From contig NZ_SLUN01000007.1 in assembly GCF_004340685.1 (NCBI RefSeq), positions 1 to 64,000 of the forward strand: DNA of 64,000 bases, given 5' to 3'. Of this stretch, positions 53,462 through 60,855 are shown one piece after another; positions within the stretch are counted from its first letter, which is position 1; each line of letters starts with the position of its first letter. The notes beneath the pieces were generated by a model. The model saw nothing but the letters and a program-made list of their open reading frames with translations, was not told where the DNA came from and made no database searches. This stretch comes from Hydrogenispora ethanolica (GTDB taxonomy: Bacteria > Bacillota > UBA4882 > UBA8346). The translations under genes were made by a program, and so were the position numbers.

Positions 53462-53992
53462 CTAAAAATTGACCAGGAACTGAAGATTGGCCCCGCGCAG
53501 CGAGTGGTAGCCCAAGCCGATGCCGACTTGGTCATTGCGGTAGACGATGCCGCCGGAGAAGGCCGGGTCCGTCTCGGTGGTGCTGGCATTCTCATAGATC
53601 CACCCCGTGGCCCGGGATTGGACCATGGTCTGGTGTTCCGCAAAGTACAGCCCGGCTCCCAGATAGACGGCGAGCTGCGGCTGGAGATCGAAATAACGTA
53701 AGGTGTCAAAACCGTATGTACCCGGTACGTAGTCATCGTCCACGACCCGGTAATCATCATGGGGGCACGGATAATCCAATGCATCCGGGTAGCGGCCGTC
53801 GCCGGGGATGGCTCCGGCCTCCAGGCCCCAGTCGCCGAAACGGCCTCCCACCGCCAGACTGCTACCGTCCCTAGCATCCCCGATGCTGAGGGTCACCATA
53901 TCTCCCAATGGGGCCGCCTGGGCCGCGCCGGGCAGCGCCAGAAGCAGGGCGGCGATCAACAGAATTGACAGGATGGAGTCCCGTGTTGCCAT
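53462..53992 (-). CDS. secreted protein with beta-barrel features
   Basis: 176 residues. A signal peptide ends near AQAAP. The mature part is all-beta in character, with alternating short hydrophobic and polar strands (LSIGDARDGSSLAVGGRFG, LQPQLAVYLGAGLYFAEH, GIVYRNDQVGIGLGYHSLRG) and ends NLQFLVNF. A C-terminal strand with final Phe is the signal for outer-membrane barrel assembly in diderms. If true, the host has an outer membrane. It may alternatively be a soluble secreted beta protein. Confidence 0.65.
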   Translation of the reverse strand: MATRDSILSILLIAALLLALPGAAQAAPLGDMVTLSIGDARDGSSLAVGGRFGDWGLEAGAIPGDGRYPDALDYPCPHDDYRVVDDDYVPGTYGFDTLRYFDLQPQLAVYLGAGLYFAEHQTMVQSRATGWIYENASTTETDPAFSGGIVYRNDQVGIGLGYHSLRGANLQFLVNF

Positions 53993-54034
53993 TTGAAACC
54001 ACTCCTCTCCATTTCTCTCGTTCCAACGGTCGAA

Positions 54035-54247
54035 CTACCGGCGGCGTTCCTGTTGCCGGCGCACGATCCATTCCCGCTGGGCTTCCCGTTCGAGCTTGGT
54101 TTGGGGGGGCTTTTTCCAGGCCGGTGCCGGCGGCTTCCGGTAATAGCGTTCCCGTTGGCGGTCCGGGAAGCCGTGGGCCAGGGCCGGGAATGAGATGCTG
54201 CCGCCGAGGATGAGCGTAGCCAGAAGGGTCAAAGCCAATTTTCGCAT
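54035..54247 (-). CDS. small secreted basic protein
   Basis: 70 residues from ATG 54247, 9 bases after AAAGGAG. Signal peptide (RKLALTLLATLILGGSISFP, ending ALA), then a 45-residue Arg/Lys/Pro-rich chain (RQRERYYRKPPAPAWKKPP). Third of three consecutive minus-strand envelope genes. No family recognised. Confidence 0.65.
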   Translation of the reverse strand: MRKLALTLLATLILGGSISFPALAHGFPDRQRERYYRKPPAPAWKKPPQTKLEREAQREWIVRRQQERRR

Positions 54248-54474
54248 CGAACTCAACTCCTTTGATTTTTTTGAATGAGTTGTACTGCTTGGCTTGATCA
54301 TATACCCACGGGATGAATGGATCGTGGAGGAGTTGTGGAGAAATCATGGATCATCGGGCAATGATCCGCCATGGTCCGGCCGGGGCGACGTTATTGCGCT
54401 GTCCCGCCCGCCGTGATATAGTAAATCCGTTACTTGATGGCGCAGGGCATTTCTCAATTGGAAAGGGCAGTCGG

Positions 54475-56406
54475 ATGAATATTCTCTCTGTGGAAAAAAT
54501 TAGCAAAAGTTATGGGACCAAGCGTCTCTTCTCCGAGTTAAGCTTCGGAATTGCCGAGGGGGATAAGATCGGCCTGATCGGCGTGAACGGCACCGGGAAA
54601 ACGACGTTGTTGCGGATTCTGGTCGGCCAGGAACCGGCCGACAGCGGGCAGGTGGTCTATGCCAACCAGGCCCGGATCGGCTATTTGCCGCAGAATCCTC
54701 TCTTCGACCCCGACAGTTCGGTACTGGAAGCGGCGATCCAGGGTACTTCGGCAGCGATGAAGCTGGTCCGGGAGTATGAGCGGCAACTGCAGGCAGTCGC
54801 CGCGCAACCCGGGGACCCGGCGCTTCAGGAAGAACTGCTCCGGCTGGGACAGCGGATGGATGAAGCGGGAACCTGGCAGCTGGAGAGTGAGGCCAAGACG
54901 ATCCTCACCAAACTGGGGATTCAGGATTTTGCGGTCCGGGTCGGCACCCTCTCCGGCGGGCAGCGCAAACGGATCGCCCTGGCCGCGGCGCTGATCAACC
55001 CGGTCGAGCTGTTGATCCTGGACGAACCGACCAACCAGATCGACAACCAGACCGTCGATTGGCTGGAACAATATCTGCGGCAACGGTCGGGAGCGTTATT
55101 GATGGTGACCCATGACCGTTACTTTCTCGACCGGGTGACCAACCGGATCCTGGAGTTGAACGAGGGGAAGGCCTACAGTTATACCGGGAACTACAGCCTG
55201 TTCCTGGCGAAAAAAGCGGAGCTTGAGGAGCTGGAACAAGCGCTGGCCGCCAAGCGGCAGAACCTGTACCGCCGCGAGCTGGCCTGGATCCGGCGCGGCG
55301 CCAAAGCCCGTTCCACCAAACAACAGGCGCGGATCGAGCGCTTCGAAGATCTCCAGGCGCAAATGGGGGAGGCGTCTTCCCATGGCCAGCTGGAAATGAC
55401 GGCGGGAGCGAGCCGGCTGGGCAAGAAAGTCATCCTCATCGAAGGTCTTGGCAAGAGCTTCGCCGGCCGGACGGTGATCCGCGATTTCAGCCACGGGTTC
55501 CAGCGCGGCGACCGGGTGGGAATCATCGGACCCAACGGCATCGGCAAGTCGACCCTGCTCCAGCTGATCGCCGGCAACCTCCAGCCGGATCAGGGCGTAA
55601 TTGAACGCGGACCCACCGTCAAGCTCGGCTTTTTTACCCAGGAGCATCTGGAGATGGATGAGAGCCTGCGGGTGATCGATTTCATCAAGGCAGTGGCCGA
55701 GCATCTGCCGACCGCCGACGGCGGAACCATCAGCGCCTCCCAAATGCTGGAGCGGTTTCTGTTCCCGCCGGCCCTGCAATGGACGCCCATCGCCAGGATG
55801 TCGGGCGGGGAGAAACGCCGCCTGTACCTGTTGCGGGTGCTGATGGCCGCCCCCAATGTGTTGCTCCTCGATGAACCCACCAATGACCTGGACGTTCAAA
55901 CCCTGAGCATTCTGGAGGAGTATCTGGAGGAGTTTCCGGGCGTGGTGATCGCGGTCTCCCATGACCGGTACTTCCTGGACCGGATCGCCGGAAAACTGCT
56001 GGTTTTCGAGACGTCCGGCCGCATTCTCTCCCTGGTGGGCAATTATAGCGATTATCTGGAATACCAGAGACGCCGGGAGGAAGCCGAGGCTCAGGAGGGG
56101 ACCGCCGCCGGGCCGCCTCTTCCGGTTCGGCCCCGGACCGAGGGGGAAACGGCCGGCAAAGCCCGCCCCGTCCGCTTGAGCTATATGGAGCAGCGGGAAC
56201 TGGAGGGGATTGAACCCGCCATCAACCAGGTCGAACAGGAATTGGCGGCGGTCAATGCCAAAATCGTCGCATCCGGCAGCGACTATCTGCTGTTGCAGGA
56301 GCTCACCGCGGCCCAGGCAGAACTGGGGCGGCGGCTGGAAGAATTCATGGAACGCTGGGCCTATCTGACCGAGCGGGCCGAGCAGATCGCCAAAAACAAG
56401 ACTTGA
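54475..56406 (+). CDS. ABC-F family ATPase (Uup/EttA-like)
   Basis: 643 residues from ATG 54475; earlier in-frame ATGs lack a binding site. Two nucleotide-binding domains with Walker A GVNGTGKTTLLRIL and GPNGIGKSTLLQLI, signatures LSGGQRKRIALA and MSGGEKRRLYLL, and Walker B LLILDEPTNQID and VLLLDEPTNDLD. The inter-domain linker (ALAAKRQNLYRRELAWIRRG) and a C-terminal coiled coil (EPAINQVEQELAAVNAKI) match Uup. No membrane segments: it acts on ribosomes or nucleic acids, not in transport. Confidence 0.93.
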   Translation: MNILSVEKISKSYGTKRLFSELSFGIAEGDKIGLIGVNGTGKTTLLRILVGQEPADSGQVVYANQARIGYLPQNPLFDPDSSVLEAAIQGTSAAMKLVREYERQLQAVAAQPGDPALQEELLRLGQRMDEAGTWQLESEAKTILTKLGIQDFAVRVGTLSGGQRKRIALAAALINPVELLILDEPTNQIDNQTVDWLEQYLRQRSGALLMVTHDRYFLDRVTNRILELNEGKAYSYTGNYSLFLAKKAELEELEQALAAKRQNLYRRELAWIRRGAKARSTKQQARIERFEDLQAQMGEASSHGQLEMTAGASRLGKKVILIEGLGKSFAGRTVIRDFSHGFQRGDRVGIIGPNGIGKSTLLQLIAGNLQPDQGVIERGPTVKLGFFTQEHLEMDESLRVIDFIKAVAEHLPTADGGTISASQMLERFLFPPALQWTPIARMSGGEKRRLYLLRVLMAAPNVLLLDEPTNDLDVQTLSILEEYLEEFPGVVIAVSHDRYFLDRIAGKLLVFETSGRILSLVGNYSDYLEYQRRREEAEAQEGTAAGPPLPVRPRTEGETAGKARPVRLSYMEQRELEGIEPAINQVEQELAAVNAKIVASGSDYLLLQELTAAQAELGRRLEEFMERWAYLTERAEQIAKNKT

Positions 56407-56556
56407 CCGCGTATTGCGCCAAAAAGCCGGAAATGGATTCCCCGGCAGCCGCCGTCCGGTCATTGCTTCACCAAATTGTAACAGCTCCGGATAACTGCGG
56501 AGTGATAGAATAGCCTCAAGAATCCCGCGCTGTAGCGGATGGTTCTATGCGGCGGA

Positions 56557-56619
56557 ATTTAACTCACCCATCTAGCTTCCCTCTCTTTTGCGGAAAGAGA
56601 GGGCGAGGGTGAGTTAAAT
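56557..56619. repeat. minimal hairpin of family C
   Basis: ATTTAACTCACCC and GGGTGAGTTAAAT are perfect 13-bp arms; inside, CCCTCTCTTT and AAAGAGAGGG pair around TGCGG. The same stem words build the larger repeats at 4095 and 10771. It lies between the ABC-F stop and the LysE-type start and may also stop transcription. Confidence 0.75.
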
Positions 56620-56646
56620 GGCTTAGATAGTAGGAGGAGTGTTCGG

Positions 56647-57279
56647 ATGTTCGGGATCGTCAATTACGGGTTGTTTGTCCTTTCGGGGGTGCTCCTGAAT
56701 ATCACTCCCGGCTCCGATACCCTGTATATCCTGGGCCGCAGCATCTCCCAGGGCAAGAAAGCGGGCATCATGTCGGTGCTGGGGATCGGCACCGGAGCGC
56801 TGGTCCATACGTTGCTGGTGGCGGTGGGCCTCTCCGCGCTGCTGGCCCGGTCGGTGCTGGCCTTCAACCTCATTAAATACCTGGGGGCCGCGTACATCAT
56901 GTATCTGGGGGTCCGGGCCTGGTTCGCCAAGGGCGACGGGCTCGCCCTGAAGACCCTGGAACCGGACAGTCCGCTGAAGATCTATGGCCAGGGCGTGTTG
57001 AACAATGTGCTCAATCCCAAAGTCGCCTTATTCTTCCTCGCTTTTTTGCCTCAATTTGTGACCAAAGACAATCCCTTCGGCCCCTTGCCCTTTATCCTGC
57101 TGGGCTTGACCTTCGTCACCACCGGAACGCTCTGGTGCCTGCTCCTGGCGGTTTTTTCGTCGCTGGCCACCGCCAAACTGCGGGGCAACCATCAATTTGC
57201 CACGCTGCTAAATAAACTGACCGGCGTGCTCTTTGTCGGTTTGGGCCTCAACCTGCTCCGGGCCAAGGCCGCCAATTGA
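56647..57279 (+). CDS. LysE/RhtB-family amino-acid exporter
   Basis: 210 residues, six membrane helices. The N-terminal family motif NITPGSDTLYILGRSISQGKKAG and the second-half NPKVALFFLAFLPQFV are typical of RhtB-type exporters of amino acids or homoserine lactones. The substrate is not determined. ATG at 56647 follows TAGGAGGAG. Confidence 0.93.
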   Translation: MFGIVNYGLFVLSGVLLNITPGSDTLYILGRSISQGKKAGIMSVLGIGTGALVHTLLVAVGLSALLARSVLAFNLIKYLGAAYIMYLGVRAWFAKGDGLALKTLEPDSPLKIYGQGVLNNVLNPKVALFFLAFLPQFVTKDNPFGPLPFILLGLTFVTTGTLWCLLLAVFSSLATAKLRGNHQFATLLNKLTGVLFVGLGLNLLRAKAAN

Positions 57280-57314
57280 CAGCCCGTGCGGACGGCCCCT
57301 CTCCTCCGGTGGCG

Positions 57315-57575
57315 GGCCGTCCTGGAGTGGCTGAAGAGCGATTTTGATCCACAAAAGATCGATCCGGAACGACTGAAGATCGATCTTGAGCCATAAAAGA
57401 TCGATCTGGAATGACTGAAGATCGATCTTGAGCCATAAAGATCGATCTGGAATGACTGAAGATCAATCTTGAGCCATAAAAGATCGATCCGGAATGACTG
57501 AAGATCAATCTTGAGCCATAAAAGATCGATCCGGAATGACTGAAGATCGATCTTGAGCCATAAAAGATCGATCGG
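57315..57575. repeat. 21-bp-period array 2 (GATCGATC core)
   Basis: GATCGATC or GATCAATC begins at 57357, 57378, 57399, 57420, 57440, 57461, 57482, 57503, 57524, 57545 and 57566: 21-base steps with one 20-base exception. Two 13-base linkers alternate strictly (YGGAAYGACTGAA and TTGAGCCATAAAA), giving a 42-bp super-unit. In the plus-strand heptad frame CAA and CGA codons have become TAA and TGA, so it is not open; the minus strand is open across it. A GGACGGCCC/GGGCCGTCC hairpin (57289-57322) precedes it. The remaining gap to 57834 holds the Ada promoter region. Confidence 0.92.
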
Positions 57576-57656
57576 GCGTTACAAAAAATGAGCATGCGCA
57601 TCCCTGCGGGGATACGAAATTTGTTTTCTGAAACTCATTTCCGGGACTATCCCATT

Positions 57657-57708
57657 GGAATTGAACCGCAGAATTCCGGACGACCCGGCCCGGGGCACGT
57701 GATATAAT
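57657..57708 (+). promoter_or_regulatory. ada-ogt promoter with possible Ada box
   Basis: TATAAT at 57703-57708 has no good -35, as expected for an activated promoter. Upstream, AATTGAACCGCAGAATT (from 57658) contains AAT, six bases, then GCA, close to the Ada-binding pattern known from E. coli. A GAGGCATCC/GGATGCCTC hairpin (57779-57808) lies in the leader. Confidence 0.4.
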
Positions 57709-57834
57709 GAAAACGGAATCGCGGCGGAGCGCGGGACAGGAGACTGAGCCGCCCGCGAGGCTCGAACCGCGTTTCATGGAGGCATCCCATTGGCTTGAAG
57801 GATGCCTCGAACCGTACGAAAGAAGGAGCCTCGG

Positions 57835-58419
57835 ATGTTGAAATATGACAATAGCGCCCGGATGTGGCGGGCCGTGCTCGCCAGTGACCCCGGTGCCGAC
57901 GGGCTTTTTTATTACGCTGTCCGAACCACCGGGATCTTTTGCCGGCCGTCCTGCAAGTCCAAACCGCCGCGCCCGGAGAATGTCCGGTTCTTCAGCTCCG
58001 CCGCCGCGGCGATGGCCGCCGGTTTCCGGCCCTGCAAGCGTTGCCGGCCCGACCGTCCGGAGGAGTACCGGGAGCCCGCCGTCGAGCTGAGCGAGCGGGC
58101 GGTGCGGATCTTGACGGCGGAGTATGCCGATCCGCAGATCCTGGCGGCCTTGCCCGGGCGGGTGGGCGCGAGCCCCGCCCACTTGCAGCGGCTGTTCAAA
58201 CAACAGACCGGCCGGACACCCCGCGTTTTTTTGCAGGATTGGCGGATCCGGCAAGCCGCCGCGCTGCTGGCGGGGACGAAGCTGAATATCACCGAAATCT
58301 GCCTGGCAGTGGGATTTGAGAGCCTTTCCACTTTTTACGCGGCATTCCGTTCCATCACCGGCGCCGCTCCCGGAAGCTACCGGCGGGACCGCTTCCGTAG
58401 CGAGGAGGAACCACTGTGA
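57835..58419 (+). CDS. Ada-type methyl-sensor/AraC activator (N-Ada plus HTH)
   Basis: 194 residues from ATG 57835 behind AAGGAG. The N-terminal Ada domain has the four zinc Cys (IFCRPSC and PCKRC) within FYYAVRTTGIFCRPSC and FRPCKRCRP, the first of which accepts methyl groups from DNA phosphotriesters. The C-terminal AraC helix-turn-helix (ASPAHLQRLFKQQTGRTPR, then ITEICLAVGFESLSTFYAAF) should activate its own promoter and ogt. The methylguanine transferase half of E. coli Ada is a separate gene that overlaps by GTGA. Confidence 0.93.
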   Translation: MLKYDNSARMWRAVLASDPGADGLFYYAVRTTGIFCRPSCKSKPPRPENVRFFSSAAAAMAAGFRPCKRCRPDRPEEYREPAVELSERAVRILTAEYADPQILAALPGRVGASPAHLQRLFKQQTGRTPRVFLQDWRIRQAAALLAGTKLNITEICLAVGFESLSTFYAAFRSITGAAPGSYRRDRFRSEEEPL

Positions 58420-58913
58420 AACTTGTCTATGATCGTTACGAAACCCCCTTCGGGCCGATCCATGTCATCCTGGACTCCAAAGGAGTCCGCGAGGTGGTGA
58501 TGACCCCGGCGAAATGGGAGCAATGCCTGGGGGATCCGGCCTTGACCCATGATCCGCCGGCCTGCCGGGAAGCAGTGAGTCAGCTGGATGAGTATTTTTC
58601 CGGAAAACGCCGCCGCTTCAGCCTGCCCCTTTCGCTGACGGGAACCTCCTTCCAGCAAAACGTCTGGCGGGAATTGCAGGAGATCCCCTTCGGCGAGACC
58701 CGCAGTTATCAAGCGATTGCCCGGGCCATCGCCGCGCCGGGCAGCTGCCGGGCGGTGGGCCAGGCGAACCGGAGGAATCCCTTGCCCATCTTCGTCCCGT
58801 GCCACCGGGTCATCGGCAAGGACGGGAGCCTGACCGGATATATCGGAACCGGCTATCTGGATATCAAATCCTATCTGTTGCGGATGGAGCAAGCTTATTT
58901 AAAAGCCATGTGA
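58416..58913 (+). CDS. ogt: methylated-DNA-protein-cysteine methyltransferase
   Basis: 165 residues from GTG 58416, which overlaps the Ada stop. The active-site motif is PIFVPCHRVIGKDGSLTGYI with the acceptor Cys; FQQNVWRELQEIPFGETRSY and RAVGQANRRNPLP complete the DNA-binding fold. It repairs O6-alkylguanine. Its last codons (LKAM, TGA) lie inside the first unit of the 130-bp repeat array, so the natural C-terminus may have been altered by the repeat. Confidence 0.95.
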   Translation: MKLVYDRYETPFGPIHVILDSKGVREVVMTPAKWEQCLGDPALTHDPPACREAVSQLDEYFSGKRRRFSLPLSLTGTSFQQNVWRELQEIPFGETRSYQAIARAIAAPGSCRAVGQANRRNPLPIFVPCHRVIGKDGSLTGYIGTGYLDIKSYLLRMEQAYLKAM

Positions 58914-59292
58914 TAAAGTCTCCAATTCGGAAATCATCCTTTCAGTGGACTCAAAAACGACTTTATCACTTGCTTTTCTGAGCTTTTGTGTTCACCCTGG
59001 CCTTCGGACGGGGTTTATCACAACGCTTTTAAAAGCCATGTGATAAAGTCTTTTGAATCGGAAATCAGAAGGCAAAAAGGTTTATAAACGACTTTATCAC
59101 TTGCTTTTCTGAGCTTTTGTGTTCACCCTGGCCTTCGGGCAGGGTATATCACAACGCTTTTAAAAGCCATGTGATAAAGTCTTTTGAATCGGAAATCAGA
59201 AGGCAAAAAGGTTTATAAACGACTTTATCACTTGCTTTTCTGAGCTTTTGTGTTCACCCTGGCCTTCGGGCAGGGTATATCACAACGCTTTT
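58901..59292 (+). repeat. three tandem copies of the 130-bp GTGATAAAGTC repeat
   Basis: AAAAGCCATG begins units at 58901, 59031 and 59162 (periods 130 and 131). Each has GTGATAAAGTC, a variable middle, GACTTTATCAC, CTGAGCTTTTGTGTTCACCC, a CCCTG..CAGGG hairpin and TATCACAACGCTTTT. Units 2 and 3 are almost identical; unit 1 has a different middle. A dispersed fourth copy is at 36054-36187. Bases 59293-59444 hold only a GCGGCGCT/AGCGGCGC-type repeat and the leader of the next gene. Confidence 0.92.
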
Positions 59293-59444
59293 AAACAGCG
59301 CGGGGTAAACCCGACGGGGTTTGGCAGAAAGCGGCGCTGGACAAGCGGCGCTCCGGATGATAATATGGACCCAGGCATTCCTGGACGTTGGGGGCGCAAA
59401 TCTGCCCGCGGCCCCGTAAACGGGATGAAAAGGACGGGACCTCC

Positions 59445-59708
59445 ATGTGGAAATTGACACGGAAACAGAAACACGCCGTCGCCTTCGGCATCGGGTTATT
59501 ATTTATTGCTTACGGAGCCATGGGAGCCATCTTCAAGCTGCAGCTGAATAAGGCGGTCGCCGATCAGATCAGTTTCGTCCTGATGATGATCGCGGCAATG
59601 CTTTTGCTGGGGAAAGACAAGACCGAACCGGCCAAATCCGAGGAGCAGCCGGTTCAGGAGAGCGCGGTCGAAGCTCCGGAAATTGAGGATCATAAATCGG
59701 AACAATAG
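59445..59708 (+). CDS. small two-helix membrane protein
   Basis: 87 residues from ATG 59445. Helices near 8-26 (HAVAFGIGLLFIAYGAMGAI) and 35-50 (ISFVLMMIAAMLLLG) are followed by an acidic cytoplasmic tail (KTEPAKSEEQPVQESAVEAP). No family recognised. The start is uncertain because the AAAGGACGG upstream is only a fair binding site. Confidence 0.6.
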   Translation: MWKLTRKQKHAVAFGIGLLFIAYGAMGAIFKLQLNKAVADQISFVLMMIAAMLLLGKDKTEPAKSEEQPVQESAVEAPEIEDHKSEQ

Positions 59709-59732
59709 GGCATAATATTGTATTGTCGATGA

Positions 59733-59780
59733 GTTCGGATGTGCAAAAACGGAGGCTGCGGTTGAGGCCTTCGTTTTTGT
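59733..59780. terminator. bidirectional terminator
   Basis: AAAAACGGAGGC and GCCTTCGTTTTTG form a stem with one mismatch and T or A runs on both sides, between the convergent small membrane gene and the L,D-transpeptidase. Confidence 0.7.
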
Positions 59781-59782
59781 TT

Positions 59783-60736
59783 TCACTCGGCCCACCACTG
59801 CGCCACTGCGGTGCGGGGCCCCTGCATCAACAGGGGGTGAGCGTCCGGATCGAGCCAGCGGAGCAACTCCAACAAATCCTTCTCCGCCAGGGCGGTGCAG
59901 CCCAGCGTCCCCCGGTCCGGTCCTTTCCAGACATGCCAATGTCGTCAAGTGATGATTCCATATCTTGGAATTTGGTTTCAACGGTGCCTACACTGTAGAC
60001 GATATGCGGGCCAACCGGGGCATGAATGCCCCGGCTACAAGATGGAAGTCCGAGTCAGGATGGCTAAAGGCAAGCGGCCAGGGATGGCAGTACGCGCAGC
60101 CCCTTCCCTGGCTAATTTTCAGCAGAATATTTTATCCCGTTTTTTAGGGCCTTTCAAGGTCCTTTCGCCTTGTAGCCGGGTGATTTATCGCCCGGTTGGC
60201 GTTCAATTCGTCAGTGAAATTTTTCCACGATAGCTTGATGACATTGCCCGGACATGCAAAAAAATCGCGCTGCCCCGGCCCGGGATCCGTTCCACCGTGT
60301 TGTAATGGATCACCACGGCATCATCATACAAATGATCAGAGCGCCGCAACGCCTCCGCCGAACGCCACCGCCCCCGGGCCGGCACGACCTGCCAGGTGTT
60401 GTACCAGGCCGAAGCGGGGTCATCCACCCAAACGTCATGGACCGTGGTTTGACGGTAGGGCATCCGGGTGCGGGGACGCGGGTATTTTCCGAAGCAGGGG
60501 CCGAGGCGGAAGAGGCCTTGGGGCGAACAACGGTCTCCTTCCACTTTATGAGGGGTGAAGCCGCCCGCCCCGATGACCGCGGCCAGCGGCGGAAAGACCG
60601 TTCGCCAATGACCGGCGTTCCGTTCGAAGGTTTCGAGCATGGCGGCCGGCCCCGGCCGCGTCGTAGCCGTGACCCGGATCAATTGCTGCGAATCCGGCCC
60701 ATTTTTCAGGAACAGACCGTTGATCATACGCTCCAT
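59783..60736 (-). pseudogene. L,D-transpeptidase (ErfK/YkuD-like) split by a family B element
   Basis: The 5' part (60736-60248) encodes a YkuD-like start to SAIFLHV; the 3' part (59935-59783) continues HVWKGPDRGTLGCTALAEKD with the catalytic Cys and ends RTAVAQWWAE. Rejoining the halves at the duplicated CATGTC(C/T)GG restores a continuous frame of about 210 residues. As it stands the gene stops inside the element without the catalytic Cys, so it cannot cross-link peptidoglycan. The intact form would have been secreted or periplasmic in action, though no signal peptide is obvious. It is divergent from an M14 peptidase gene. Confidence 0.88.
59936..60247. mobile_element. MITE-like element, family B copy B3 (about 312 bp)
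   Basis: Ends CCAATGTCGTCAAGTGATGA and the complement of GCAATGTCATCAAGCTATCG. The flanks CCAGACATG (59927-59935) and CCGGACATG (60248-60256) form a 9-bp duplication with one later change. It shares nearly all of B2 and has an extra segment of about 55 bases in the middle. Inserted into the L,D-transpeptidase gene. Confidence 0.9.
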
Positions 60737-60855
60737 CGCCTCCCCGAAGGCCTGAAACCGCAGGCGAATTGGTTTGATTCACTCTTTCCATGCATAGATA
60801 TGCCCGGGGCAGGATTTGACTCGGAAACAAAATGAAATGAGCGGGAGGAAAACCA

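Noticed and set aside
57248-57601. Minus-strand open frame over array 2 with 14-residue repeats
   Set aside because: Open only because the repeat unit is 42 bp with no stop in that frame; no start signals or hydrophobic logic. The plus-strand heptad frame fits the other arrays better, though it contains stops.
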